Both the position numbers and the translations under genes were made by a program. From NCBI GenBank assembly GCA_035582835.1, contig JAYKAV010003094.1:26435-90434 (forward strand): a stretch of DNA of 64,000 nt. Reading direction: 5' to 3'. This document shows positions 1-12,900 of this stretch, piece by piece; the first letter of the stretch is position 1; each line of letters begins with the position of its first letter. Source of the DNA: Phoebastria nigripes. Taxonomy: Eukaryota > Chordata > Aves > Procellariiformes > Diomedeidae. The notes under the pieces are model-generated. The model was not told where the DNA came from, searched no databases, and saw only the letters and a list, made by a program, of their open reading frames with translations.

Positions 1-1771
1 GTTACTCACTTCTTGTAGATGTGAATCAAAAGTCCCTTTATTAAGATCAGAAGTAAAGTCAGGCCTTCTACTCTGTCTGGGGAACTGCTCACTGGAAACC
101 AGAGCAGCAGTTTTCCTGGAAGAACCCCCTTTTGTGATTGTTTTTCCTTGCAACACACGCACCTGTGCCTCTAGGGTCAAGGTAGATTTTCCATCCCACT
201 TCCTCATGTCTTCTCCGTGGTCACGCACGTAAAACCACAGGGTGCCCTGGCGTGTGTACTCACTATATCCTCTCTCTTGAGTGGAGGGACGCTTACTCCT
301 AATGGCTGAGATACTGGTCCGTACAGGTGGGGAGTAGGACATATCCTCTTTGAGTTGCTGGACTTTCCAGGACAGTTTTTCCACAGCCGAGACACAGGCC
401 CGTAGGGAGGAGGAGAGACTTTCTTCATATTGCCAGAGCTGGCCAGCCAATTCATCCACCATTTGTTCCTCTCCATCTTTCCAGGTCATTATTGCCAATG
501 AGTTTGCATGCAACACTGGTGCGCTCCATGCAAACTTCCGCCACATGGGTCAGGTGCACTTGACTTCATCTGGATCTTTGGATAACTGCTTGTTGTTCAG
601 GTCATCACAAATCACCTCCAGCACAGCTAATTCCCTCAGGTACTGGATACCTCTCTCCATGGTGGTCCACTTGCCTGGGTGACATACAACATCTTCCTTG
701 AAGGGATACCTTTCCTTCACGCCTGACAGGAATCACCTCCAGAGGCTGAGGACTTGTGCCCCTTGCCCAATCGCTTTGTCAATACCCCCTTCCCTAGAAA
801 GGGATCCCAGCTGCTTGGCTTCCCTACCCTCCAATTCCAGGCTACTGGCCCCGTTAACCCAGCATTGGAGCAGCCAGGTGACAACGTGCTTGCCTGGACG
901 ATGGCGGAAATCTTTTTGCATATCTCACAGCTCACTCAGGGATAGGGATTGGGTGGTTACCAACTCATTTACGGGTTCTGCCTCTTCCTCCTCCTGTTCT
1001 CGTGATGGCCCTGGTTCATTTTCATCCCTTACTAAGCGAGCTGATTTTCTTGTATATTTCTTCTCATGTATAGGGGCAACTGATACTGGTACGGGTTGGT
1101 TCTCTGTCACCAGAGTTGGAGTAGCCGCAGTGTCTGTCGTGGGGGTTGGAGTAGCTGCAGTGCCTGTCGTGGGGGTTGGAGTAGCCGCAGTGCTTGTCAT
1201 TTTGTTGTCAGATCCAGAGACCTTCTCTTCCCCTTGGGGGTTCTGAATAGTGTTGAACATGGCTCGGTAGGCATGGGCCAGGCCCCAGCACGTTGCAGTG
1301 ATCTGTGTCTCCCTAGAATTGCCAGGGTGACAGCATACTTCTTCCAAATATTCTACTGGTTTTTCAGGGTTCTGCACTTGTTCAGGGGTGAAGTTCCAAA
1401 ACATTGAAGGTGTCCACCATCCTAGGCATTTTATCCAGCCTTGGGGCAGATCTCTGGATGATATTCTTAGATTGCGTATTAACCTCAGACAAAACCGAAA
1501 CAATCTTCCCAAGAAATACCAATAGGTGTATCTTAACTACCCAGGGATGTTCAAGGTACTGAAAAGTTATTGTGATGAAGGAGGAAACATCATAGAAGAA
1601 CGTAGTGAAGGTGCCATTCTGTATTTCCTCCATAAAAAACCTCTCAGAGGAAGATGTATAATTGCTAATTGTCTCCATGAGGTGGTACCTGAAGTACAGT
1701 AATGGCTTCAGTACAAAACCCAAAACCCAAACACTAGCGCTCAAGGCCAGTGTTTTAATAATAAATCCCAT
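1..1771 (-). pseudogene. Endogenous retrovirus gag remnant, 5' part (class III/ERVL-like, tentative)
   Basis: Decayed Gag coding region reading leftwards, directly downstream of the LTR at 1775-3450. The first open stretch (1771 to 1382) has a hydrophobic start near FIIKTLALSASVWVLGFVL and ends by frameshift. The shift to the main frame lies roughly at 1400-1440, where TPSMFWNFTPEQVQNP begins to read well. The main frame then runs to the window edge. It is interrupted by in-frame TGA codons at 925-927, 733-735 and 550-552 but by no frameshift that I could see. It contains a Thr/Pro/Ala-rich decapeptide repeat (1116-1199), an acidic patch (EQEEEEAEP), a capsid-like part with TWLLQCWVNGAS, and a basic C-terminal part. 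Gag normally packages the retroviral genome; this copy cannot make a full protein. pol and the 3' LTR would lie left of base 1. Assignment to the ERVL class rests on the LTR type and 5-bp target duplications of sister LTRs, not on a database match. Confidence 0.75.
1116..1199 (-). repeat. 30-bp minisatellite inside gag (about 2.8 copies)
   Basis: A 30-bp unit beginning TTGGAGTAGC on the plus strand is repeated almost three times. Because 30 is a multiple of three, it encodes an in-frame Thr/Pro/Ala-rich decapeptide repeat in the gag frame on the minus strand. The units differ by single substitutions. It probably forms a flexible linker between the N-terminal part of Gag and the capsid-like region. 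Confidence 0.85.
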
Positions 1772-1934
1772 GACTGTCGTGGTTTAACCCTAGCCAGAAA
1801 CTAAACACCACTCAGCCGCTCACTCACTCCCACCAATTCCAGTGGGATGGGGGAGAGAATCGGGAGGGTAAAAGTGAGAAAACTCATGGGTTGAGATAAA
1901 GACAGTTTAATAATTGAAATAAAATAAAGTAAAA

Positions 1935-1959
1935 TAGTAGTAGTAGTAGTAGTAGTAGT

Positions 1960-1996
<37 letters not shown>
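1935..1996. repeat. Compound trinucleotide microsatellite (TAG)n(ATC)n
   Basis: About nine TAG units (1935-1960) are followed by about twelve ATC units (1961-1996). This is one half of the LTR's trinucleotide tract. The other half, AAT repeats, sits on the far side of the inserted CR1. Confidence 0.95.
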
Positions 1997-3042
1997 GAAT
2001 CATAGAATCATAGAATCATTAAGGTTGGAAAAGACCTCTAAGATCATCAAGTCCAACCGCCAACCCAACACCACCATGCCCGCTAAACCATGTCTCTAAG
2101 CGCCACATCTACATGTCTTTTAAATACTTCCAGGGATGGTGACTCAACCACTTCCCTGGGCAACCTGTTCCAATGCTTGATAAACCTTTCAGTGAAGAAA
2201 TTTTTCCTAATATCCAATCTAAACCTCCCCTGGTGCAACTTGAGGCCATTTCCTCTCACTATCACTAGTTGCTTGGGAGAAGAGACTGACACCCACCTCG
2301 CTACAACTTCCTTTCAGGTAGTTGTAGAGAGCGATAAGGTCTCCCCTGAACCTTCTCTTCTCCAGGCTAAACAGTCCCAGTTCCCTCAGCCATTCCTCGT
2401 AAGACTTGTTCTCCAGACCCTTCACCAGTTTCGTTGCCCTTCTCTGGACACGGTCCAGCACCTCAACGTCCTTCTTGTAGTGAGGCACCCAAAACTGAAC
2501 ACAGTATTCAAGGTGCGGCCTCACCAGTGCCGAGTACAGGGGCACCATCACTTCCCTGCTCCTGCTGGCCACACTATTTCTGATACAGGCCAGGATGCTG
2601 TTGGCCTTCTTGGCCACCTGGGCACACTGCCGGCTCATATTCAGCCGGCTGTCAACCAGCACCCCCAGGTCCTTTTCCGACAGGCAGCTTTCCAGCCACT
2701 CTTCCCCAAGCCTGTAGCGTTGCATGGGGTTGTTGTGACCCAAGTGCAGGACCCGGCACTTGGCCTTGTTGAACCTCACACAGTTGGCCTCAGCCCATCG
2801 ATCCAGCCTGTCCAGGTCCCTCTGCAGATCCTTCCTACCCTCGAGCAGATCGACGCTCCTGCCCAACTTGGTGTCATCTGCAAACTTACTGAGGGAGCAC
2901 TCAATCCCCTCATCCAGATCATTGATAAAGCTATTGAGCAAGACTGGCCCCAAAACTGAGCCCTGGGGGACACCACCTGTGACTGGCTGCCAACTGGATT
3001 TAACTCCATTCACCACAACTCTCTGGGCTCGGCCATCCAGCC
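1997..3042 (-). mobile_element. CR1 retrotransposon, 5'-truncated, nested in the LTR
   Basis: Minus-strand CR1 holding the C-terminal part of the reverse transcriptase ORF and the 3' UTR. The ORF2 remnant covers about 3016 to 2083. It shows a [13 protein letters not shown] motif and the catalytic FADDTKLG box (around 2862-2887), and ends RDMV followed by a stop at 2083. One frameshift near 2219-2292 separates the last about 70 residues. The 3' end is the CR1-type tandem repeat, seen on the plus strand as GAATCATAGAATCATAGAAT (1997 onward). The 5' end is truncated within the RT domain at 3042. It is very similar to the CR1 at 20553-22498, suggesting the same subfamily. It must be younger than the LTR that it interrupts. 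Confidence 0.93.

Positions 3043-3085
<43 letters not shown>
3043..3085. repeat. (AAT)n microsatellite
   Basis: About fourteen AAT units abut the truncated 5' end of the nested CR1. In the LTR orientation this is a TTA tract in the region following the TATA box. Confidence 0.95.
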
Positions 3086-3455
3086 TACAAAGCAAATGAT
3101 GCACGATGCAGTTGCTCACCACCCACCGACCAATGCCCAGCCAGCCCCCGAGCAGCGATCGCTACCCCCTGGCCAACTCCCCCCAGTTTATATACTGAGC
3201 ATGACATCTTACGATATGGAATACCCCTTTGGCCAGTTTGAGTCAGCTGTCCTGGCTATGCTCCCTCCCAGCTTCTTGTGCACCTGGCAGAGCATGGGAA
3301 GCTGAAAAGTCTTTGACGAGTGTAAACACTACTTAGCAACAACCAAAACATCAGTGTGTTATCAACATTATTCTCATACTAAATCCAAAACACAGCAGTA
3401 TAACAGCTACTAGGAAGAAAATTAATTCTATCCCAGCCAAAACCAGGACACTGGA

Positions 3456-6400
3456 CTAATGGAGCAATTGCTATGAAGTGGAAGCCCTTAATGTGGGGAT
3501 AGTTTTACTGTATGAAGAGCTTTCCAGAGCCCAAAGAAAAGATTCTGTCATCAGTTTAGTTCTCTGCATTACAATAGAGCTACCTCACAAAATAAAGGCA
3601 ATGTTGGAATACACTGTACTGACTTTTTGCTAAAAGCTAGTAGCAACAATATCTCTGAATCTGCAGAAAAAAATAAATAATGTTTAGTTAGTGTTCCAAT
3701 AGGGAAAGATAGTTCAAGTAGGTTCAAGTAGCAAGGACATGCCCCAGAATTGGTAAAAACACTTACTATCCATCCCTGCTGTGACCTACGGTTCTCATTT
3801 ATTGGATCAGTGCAGTGGTATTTATGAAGATACAAAGAATAATCCTTAGTTTTTTTCATTGAATTGATGGAAAGATGTATTTAGAACTGTCATACATCCT
3901 TAATTTTATGAAGCAGAAGAAACATTTCATGTCTGGATTAATCCAAAATATTTAAACTGCATCTTGTATTTTTAAAGTGGCTACTGCTTTAACTTTTACT
4001 TATGAAGTAATGACATTCAGGATGCCATACTAGACTTAAAAAAATGGATTCCAAATCCAACAGGGTTGGGGTATTTTAGGTTATTTTCAGCCCATTTTAA
4101 AGGGGCTAATACTTATATTTAATCAATTGCATTTCTAGGCAGAAATTAAATCCTTTTTTTGTTATTCAAAAGTCATGGAGCACTTGGCACACGGAAGGTA
4201 ATATCCATTATCTTGTTGCCATCATCTAAAATCATGCTCACATACTTCTGAAAATAGTAGTGCAGAAAAATGCTCTAATTTGACGTGGTCCTGGGAAATA
4301 TAGATGGAATTATACGTGGAATTAAACTGGTTTCTGAATTAACTGATTCTATTTCAACACCAAATCATATGGAAAGATAGAATATTATGGATGTGGGCTA
4401 ATTTGCATATTAATGTGAATCTTATCCATTTACTGTATTGCTGTAGCTGACTTCAAGTAATATAAGCAATGTAATCTATGCACAAAGCAGATGGAGACAG
4501 TTTGGGTCCAGGTGTAGCCCAATGACCTAATACCTGTTTTTACATACCTGTTCATCAGGCACATAAAAAAATTCAGACTGCTTTCATTTGCCTCTAAGGG
4601 GACTGAATTTCTATGAACTTGCAGCAGAAGTAGTTTATGTTGCAGCTGAAGTAAGTTATGTGTTTTGAACAGTGATTTGCTGACTGCAAGGATAATGCTC
4701 ATCTCTAGCCTGTGCAAGCCTACTTACAGGCTGAGTCAAATAATCCAAAATTAAATAATGGATTAGTTAAATAAATAAAAAGAATATTTAACTTAGAAAA
4801 CATAACATTTACTATCTATTCTTACAGACTTCCAACTTCTGGAATTATACAGCACCTTTTGAATCACTTTCCCAGCCACATATGTTGCTCAAACCAGGTG
4901 ACAGAAATGAGGCTGAATAGACAGTACCATAGTTACTTTTGGCAAAATAAAAAGCAAACTCTGGAAGAAGTCCAAACTCAAAGAATATTAGCCCTGCAAA
5001 TAGATGTGGGAAACCCAACTTTTTGCACTCTCCAGACATGCGTGGATAGACAGTTTATGAAATATTGCTTTGTTTGATGCATGCGACTTTAGATGTCCTG
5101 AAATAGTGTGACAGGAAGTCTTTATTTACCAATCTGTTGGCCACTATTTTGTATGAATGCTTTAAATTGATATTTCCCAGTGAGGTGCACTGGACATAAA
5201 TATTTCAGAAGTTAATAATTATAGTTTCAAAATACCCGAAGAAATTACCCTGTTTTTGACAAATAACTCACAAAATCCACACTGATAGTTCTGCCACACT
5301 TCTTTGCATCCATGATGACCACTTTCACTTGTTTAAAATGTTGTTTCATCACATCTCCTTACCAGGAGCGGCAGAAGGAACCTAGGGTTTACACAAAAGA
5401 AACTGAGGATCTTCAGATGTGTAATCTGATGTCAGGACCAGACTAAGTCCTGAATTATCTTTGATGTATGATATAATGATCATTTATAATGATCTGTTTG
5501 GAAAAAGACATTTGCCTTTGTCAAATAATGATCTCAGAAAACTCATAGAAAAAGAAAATAAATAAACTCCATTTTCAATGACAGGAGTTCAATGGCTTTT
5601 ATATAACAAGTAGTTAATTTTGGGGTATATTTTTGGCCATACTGAAAACCAAAGCCAAAAGAATTGTCCAGAAGTCACACAGGTTTTCAATGAAATCCAT
5701 CAATATTTTAACAGAAATCAAGGTAAACATAAGAAATAAATCTCAGTCAAATAAATTGTTGAAATGCCGTTTTTGCTTTTCCCAGGATGAACATTGAAGT
5801 AATTGTAGTTTAAAGTGTTTATATAAAAGTTTAAAATAACAAAATGTAGAAGGTTACAATCCAGAAATATAAGAATATTCTACTGTCTTATTTTATCTTA
5901 AATTCAACTTTTTTACAATATAGGGAAGTAAAATGGAAAGGAATACATAAAGATGAAATATATAACAATGATAAACTTAGTTAAAAGAAGAAAGCTATAA
6001 ATGTAAGAGAAAATATCATAGGAAATACTGTTAAACATAGAGGAAAAGACGGAGTGCCTTTTCTTTTATTCATTTTTGGAGCCTGCAGGTGGTGTAAGTA
6101 CCTTAAGAATGTTTCGGAATTCCAAAACAATGGTTATTTTCCTCTTTTCTACTAATAATTTATACAACTATATTGTACGTTTGGTAAGATTGTATATTTT
6201 AATCTGGTAGAAATCTGTTTTTAATTCTGGATAAATGAGTGATGAGTTCACTTCGGATTGTTCAGAGAGCCCCATGATAATGCAGGTTCTTGGACTGTTT
6301 CATCTACAAATAATTAAAATAAATTTTATTAATTTACTTATAGTTATTTGTGGGAAAAAAGTGGATGGGATACTAGAATATAACAATGGATACTTTCAGA

Positions 6401-6830
6401 ATATGAGAAGAAAAATCACCCACACCACCTCTCTGTTTTGGATATTTAAAAAGGATACATATGCTTGAGCCAACATATGTAGCTATAGCAACTTACTGTT
6501 TTTTCAGTACAAAAAATACAGCAGCCAAATTATCTTTGCTCGACAAATATATTATCAAGAAAACAATATGTTTAAAGATAATGATATGTTTATGGTTTGA
6601 AAGTTCTTATACATGTTGATGATTTCCTTTCATGTTATGTACAGCCAACTAGGACTCTTGCATCACAGGAGATGAGGATCTGAACTAAACTTGGTTAGAT
6701 CCTTCCAGCACTATGTTTGCAACTTTCTGGGGAAATTATCACTTGTAATCACAACAATAGATTAAATTACAGGATTGACTTCTATGAGGTTTCCTAAACG
6801 CGTGTAACCATTTATTCTCCCCAAAATCGT
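3456..6830. other. AT-rich non-coding sequence, nothing recognised
   Basis: No open frame here exceeds about 100 codons or resembles a known family. There are no splice-flanked exon candidates I would defend, no tRNA-like fold and no repeat end. It is best described as unique intergenic or intronic DNA. Confidence 0.6.
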
Positions 6831-6838
6831 ATTTGTGT

Positions 6839-6915
6839 GGGCTGTGGGCAGGGTGGGGGGATGCCCTAGGGGAGGTCAGGCAGGGGCGGTAAGGGCTGGT
6901 AGTTCCCTCAGGGTC
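6839..6915 (+). other. G-rich patch with canonical G-quadruplex motif
   Basis: Four G-runs separated by loops of 4, 2 and 1 nt occupy 6839-6860 (GGG-CTGT-GGG-CA-GGG-T-GGGGGG). They are followed by more G-runs up to about 6900. The patch is isolated in AT-rich sequence. The opposite strand has an open stretch (7053-6739) rich in Pro and Ser across the patch, which I regard as chance. No role can be assigned from sequence. Confidence 0.7.
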
Positions 6916-9900
6916 CTGAGCTTTTTTCAAATAATGACTTTGTACCTTTGCTTGATGGGCATCCCAGTCTACGTGGTAATAATTCATGCTTACCACTTGT
7001 TTCTTGGTGAAGGAACTGCTCCTTGATCTACCAATATCAATTGTAATATACATTGTATATTTTTGTAATAATTTTCAATAAGTGATTATGAGTACTAAAC
7101 TTCAAACTTTCACCTTTGGGCTGATACAAAGTGAAGCTAAGTAGAAACTGCATCACTGTCTTTAAACTGAAAATAGATATTATTGTATTAGCACTAAGTG
7201 CCCAAATTTTGGGCTGCTTCATGTTGAGACTGTTGAATAATGCACTACATTTTCTTTTTTTACAAACAGTAGCAAAGGCAATGACTGCAATAAAGACTTA
7301 TTCCTAAAAGTCTTTTTACTTCTATCACACCTACTTAGGAAAGGGCTGCCTTCTCACAAAGCATCATAAAATGTTTTTTTCACTCTAAAGTCTTTAGTGT
7401 AAGAAACGATAAAAAAGTTTGTAAGAAAGTTTGTACTGAGATACTTTCTTAGAAACTGTATTTTCCCTATGAAAATAAAATCAGACTGAATTCTTAAGTA
7501 CCAGTATCAGCAAACCTATCAAGATATATGTATATGGCAAAATGCAGTGCTATGAAGAGATATGGAGCATATCTGTGAAGCAGTTTGAGTGGAATAATCA
7601 TCTACTGCCCACTGAATCTGCCAAATACATATGTGAGGTATTTGTTAGATTGTAGGAAGCCTTTTCCCCATAAATTACATTTTCAAATGACATAGTATAC
7701 ATGCATCATTTGTCCAGAGCTTTGTAGTACTAAATACAAGGATTACTATGACTTATTTACATTGAAAAGCCAAAGAATCACTGCTGTTTGTATAACAACT
7801 CAATTAGTGTCATAAACATCACTTTACATCTGAGATTAGATTGCTACAATACCCTTGGTACTGTTATGTTATAGTTAGCACCCGTTTGCGAAATAGAAAT
7901 AATTTGCTTCAAAGACCATAGAAGTCCTTTTCTGAGTTTGATTGAAGTACAACACCTTTTATGGTTATTCCCCATATGATACTAAAATCCACTTAAAATA
8001 TACTTTATTCTTATGGAAGCTTTAGTTCTCCTTGTCTACCATAAGTGGAAAATAAACTTAGCATCTTAAGAGTTTGTTTATGTTGTTTAAAGGGAAAATA
8101 TTATATTTAGTTTCACAGAAGAATAAATTTGCTATGAAAAAGGACTTACTGGAGCAGTTATATGAGTATGAATTATATTTCCACATTCCCTACTGCAAGG
8201 AAAACCTAACATAAAAAATCAAGTCAGGAAAATTACTGAAAGTTTTGCTATTTTTTTCAGGGAAGGTAGGTTTTCAACCCTGAATGTAAGAAGGTCAGAT
8301 GCATCACTACATTTTAACTTTGTGAGAATTTTTTTCCTGAAAAAGCTGCCTTTGGAGGGAGTACTTTGGTGATCTAGAAGACAGGAAAAGCTCTGGTAAC
8401 TAGAAAGGCATAAGTATCCATCATTAGTATGCTGAAACTATTTGGAATTGTAGCTGCTTGTTCTTATTTTATTTAGGGCATTTTCTCAAGAGAGCTGTAT
8501 GTTTTACTTGAGAAATGCTTGAGGCATAGTTTGAAGTAAACACATCAGTACCTATGAATCTGCACAGAAAGCTTTTTTGCTACTGGAACTCAAATATTCA
8601 GAAGCACTTCGTGTAAAAAGGGGTTCCAAATATTTTTTGAAAGCTGAATATGAAATACATTTGGTTCCAAATTCATGCTTTGAAATTATTTTTAAAAAAG
8701 CAAAAATCCACCGACAGTTTTTATCTCTTTTTGTAATATTCGCAGCCCGTTACTTTTTTGCTAAATGATAATGCTGATAAGTGAACCTAAAATACATGGC
8801 ATTATCTTTCATTCTGCCTGCTAAATGCTAGCAATTAAATAACAGCTATAATAGCTCCATGGAGTGTAATACCATAACCTAGCACATTAGTGTGATGTTA
8901 AAAAAATAGTCTATTTTGTGATAATCAGGAGACATCTGTGAATAAGAAATGATGCACAATCTCTCAAACAAAACCAAAGCAATGCATCCTTTATAATTAG
9001 AGTGGATTGTTTTTCAAAGAAGCTGTGATGGCAGTAGATTGTAAATTGCTCTGCAGATTAAAAAGTCTAGCTAAATGTATGTAAACAGGTAAATAAAAAT
9101 CTAAATATAAAAAGCCAGATTTACAAGTTTTATATGATACCTTGCATGCAGGAACCTCTCAACTCTTCAGTTTATTTTATTAAATTATAAGTATACTATA
9201 GACTTTTTTATCAATAGTCTACACTTATGTATGCCCAGAGGTACATTTTGTGTATCAAACGTTCCTACATCTCCTTTGCACTGCCAAATAAGTGTCATTT
9301 GCATGCAGATTTCTGGGCTAAGTTAAAATTTGTCTGCAGTGCCAATATGTAGAAAATTATATATTTCATTTTCATTGTAGTTCAAAGAACTGTTGATAGT
9401 TACTTAGACTGAGAGGACAATATTTCATAAACCTTAAATTAATAATTATTATTTTTATACTGTACCTTTTTGGTCCTTTTTTAATTGTGGTGATTCAAAG
9501 CTTGATCTAAACCCCATGGAACTCATTAATTCATTCCTTCATTTTGACTGCTTAGTTTCCTCATTATCATTAATGAGAGATATATGTAAAAAACTTTTTG
9601 AAACAGTAAATAGTTTAAATTGATGCTTTAGTACTCTGAATAGAGTTCTAGTCAAAAAAGGCAGTGGAAGTAATTCTGAAAATATAAATGCACTTTCTTT
9701 CTTTATTTCCAAATAGACTATTCTTTGTTGGAAAAGGTAATTTTGTTTTTTCTTTTTTCTGAGAAGTACTTTCTTTTCTATTTTGGCATAACAACTGTAT
9801 TCTCTTACTGAACTGTTAAGAAAAATGGTTAGAATACCTTAAAATGAAACATAATTTGCCAGATTCCAATTACCTAATAAAGATTCTTGTCTTAGACATC

Positions 9901-12900
9901 AGAATTTTACTATGGCATTAGTATTATTGAGTGGTGGTATATATATCAGATATCAGATATCAAATACCAGATATCAGCTCACTACAGAGAAGTAGTCATA
10001 CCTAATTGGGCACTTGTTGGAAGATGTCTGACTGTGACTCAGAAAGGTTTTTTTCTGGATGAATTAAGCTTGCTTACTTTGAAACTGAATTAAAGGATTT
10101 TATTTTGTGTTTTATGGCAAACATCAAGAATATTTTTCTGAAACCATTTTGCTTTCTAGATTTGAAATGAACTGGATATACATTCTTTACTGAGCTTTTA
10201 CAGCAAACAAGTTACACTAAAGCAATTCTAATAGACGGAAGAGAATTATTTTCCCTTGCAGAAATAATGAGCTTTTCTACCTTGTTCACTTTACTGTTCT
10301 AAAAGTGTCTTTCCTTACTGTTTTAACTTTAAGGAAAGAAAACGGATTTTCTCCAACAGTTCAATTAGGTTTTTTTTTCTCTCTAGCTGAGCACTAACCT
10401 CATCCCAAGATTTTAATTTAAAAAACACCCTTTATTTACTATTATACAATAGTGTAATAGTATGCAATTTTTTCTTCATCTCAGTTCACTAGAAACAATA
10501 TAATACCTTAAACTTCTCAAGATGAAGTCTCACAGCCTCCAAACTCCCCTGGATTCATTTGCCAAACTCTATTTCTTATTTTAGCAGGGGTTTCTCTCAG
10601 CTCAAGACAGGAAACATAGGGAAAGGTGATCAATGTTTTCCAAATGGAAATGAATAAAAAAATCTGTTAATGTTTTAAACTTGAAGCTCCAAGCACATAT
10701 TAAATAACATTATTAGAACAAACCTACTTTTTTGTTTAATTGATAGATACTGCTGCAATATCTATTTTACCAGTTATCAAAATAATAATATGATTAATTT
10801 TTATAATCTGAACTTATAAGAGACTTCTTGGACTGTTTATTTCTCTCAATAAAGATTATGGAAGCTTCTATAATTCTCTAGCAAAGGGGTTTTTTTGTAT
10901 ATTTTAGCTGTTTTGAGTCTTTTGGCAGTATGTGGATATCATTAGATGATGAAGTAATGTAAGTTTAATAACACTACCAAAGTTTTCCTACTGCATTGAG
11001 ATATCGAGATACAACTTGTTTTCTCTTCTAAATAATGGTAGAATTGTAATTTTAATTTTAAAACATCAGTGTTATGTAGCTTAGATAAGGGGAAAGACTG
11101 CATATAACAAAAGTAGTTCCTATTTTTCCTGGCTTTCTTGACTTTTTCCTTTTTTTTTCTTAGTTGAGTGCCCGTTTCTTCAAAATTAATTCTTTTTTCT
11201 GTTCAGAAAATAAAATGAAGTATTTCATTTTGATCAGAGAAACACAGTTCTACATATTTTAGTTTATTAAACTGAAGTGAAATTTATTATTTCTACCCAG
11301 CTTTTTTGTTTACCCAAACTACTGAATGAGCTGTGGGAATTGTCGTTCTGTCTGTACTTGTTCTCTGGGTATTGAGCTTTGTGATGGATTGCTTGCTCCA
11401 GCTACACCGGATAGTTTGACATAGTCTGTTTTTCAAAAATAAAGCAGTTGTAAGGGGGCACAGGATATTACAGCTGCTCAAAACAATACAAATGAGTCGT
11501 CATACTTTGCTGAATTGATCAAAAAGAAGCTTTTCATTTTTAAAGAATTCATTTTGACAGTTCCAAAATTCAACTCTAAAATTTCTCTAATGCTTCCACT
11601 GGCAAAACTTTATTTATTTATTTATTTTACCCTAAAAAGGAAACATTTCAAAATAATAGCATTTGGATATTCAGATCTGACAAGTTTTGTTATTTACAGT
11701 TTATCAGAGCAAAACCTTGGTGAACATGCACACACAAAACTGGCTTCACACTTTAAAAAAAGCNTCAACATATTTTGACAACCATGTCATTGATCTCCTA
11801 AAGCTTTTGACTGAAAGTCATCTCACGTATTTTAATCTCTATATCTGTTTCTAATGTTACCTGTATGACATGTTCACTACTATCAAGATTCTGATCCAGA
11901 AAAATAAGTAAATGTTTAATGTAGGCTCAAGAGAAATATTGAACTTAATAGGAGTCTAACTGAACACTTAACTAAAAAATATATATTCTCTTATCTGAGA
12001 AATATATATTTTGACATATTTTTAGCAGAAAGAAGTATGAAACAATTAAATGATGATAATTTAAAATAAAAGAGTAGATAATATTCTCCAATGCCTTACA
12101 TAGTTATTTGCATTTTTACATAGAACCTGTAACATAATCAGAATAGCCATGCTTTGCATTCAGTTCAGACAGGGGAAAGTGATTACAAATGTGTGAGGTG
12201 GGAAAGAATCTGATCCACTATTATTGGACCAGGTAAATATAGGTCTAAAACACTCTATGCTTATAGTCTCCTTAGAATCACGTAGAATGTATTCACTATT
12301 GGCCTATTCAGAATTTGAAATACATCTCTTGAGTTGCAAATAGAATTTATACAAACTGCTATATTCAGTAACATTCCTAACTTGAAAAAAATAACATATT
12401 TCATTTAAGTTTATTTTCCAAAATTTTTCATGCATGCCCTGCAAAGGACAGAAATATTATTGGTGCTGAATTGTATTACTAAGTCTTTAAAGAGTTGTCA
12501 AAGCCAGAGCAAGTTAACTGTTTGTCTCTGACCTTGGCACAAGGCAGGAATTAAAGTGCATATTTATCACAACATGTAAAAAGTATGCATTGAAGTTTGA
12601 AAGCTGGTAGAAGAAAAGGTTTCTGCCAAAAAAGCAATGATAGATATAGCAGTACATGGCAGACATCCCAAGGCTGAGGCACCAGATGCGAGTTATATAA
12701 TTTGTGAGGAAAGATGTTTAATGTGACCACTGCACAGTCAGTGCGAAGTAATACTTGAACAGATCAGTTGTTGTTTACATAGGAGACTATGAAGTGATAG
12801 CATTAAGAGTGTATACTTTGTTGAAAAACATTTATTCCACTCTGTGGTGGTCTGAAATGAATAAATTTTATACAAATCACTCTGTGCTCCTGGGAATAAT

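Larger units (their letters stand above)
1775..3450 (-). mobile_element. 5' LTR of the endogenous retrovirus, split by a CR1 insertion
   Basis: Read on the minus strand, the element starts TGTCCTGGTTTTGGCTGGGA (at 3450) and ends GGTTTAACCACGACA when read towards 1775, giving canonical TG...CA ends. The LTR proper is about 630 bp. The remaining 1046 bp are a nested CR1 at 1997-3042. On the minus strand the order is a U3-like region, a TATA box (CAGTATATAAAC, around 3187-3196), a GC-rich transcribed part, a trinucleotide repeat tract, an ATTAAA-type poly(A) signal (near 1911-1916) and a U5 end shared with the LTRs at 24564 and 44940. It lies immediately upstream of gag, so it is the 5' LTR. Its partner LTR is outside the window, so the target duplication cannot be tested; the five bases outside its upstream edge are CTGGA (3451-3455). 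Confidence 0.88.

Noticed and set aside
698..1246. A 182-codon plus-strand open frame over gag
   Set aside because: Antisense of the gag frame; its Val/Gly repeats are the complement of the gag minisatellite.
2090..2959. A 289-codon plus-strand open frame over the nested CR1
   Set aside because: It is the antisense shadow of the CR1 reverse transcriptase on the minus strand.
6739..7053. A 104-codon minus-strand frame that could be an exon
   Set aside because: No clear splice sites bound it, no family is recognised, and half of it is the complement of the G-rich patch.
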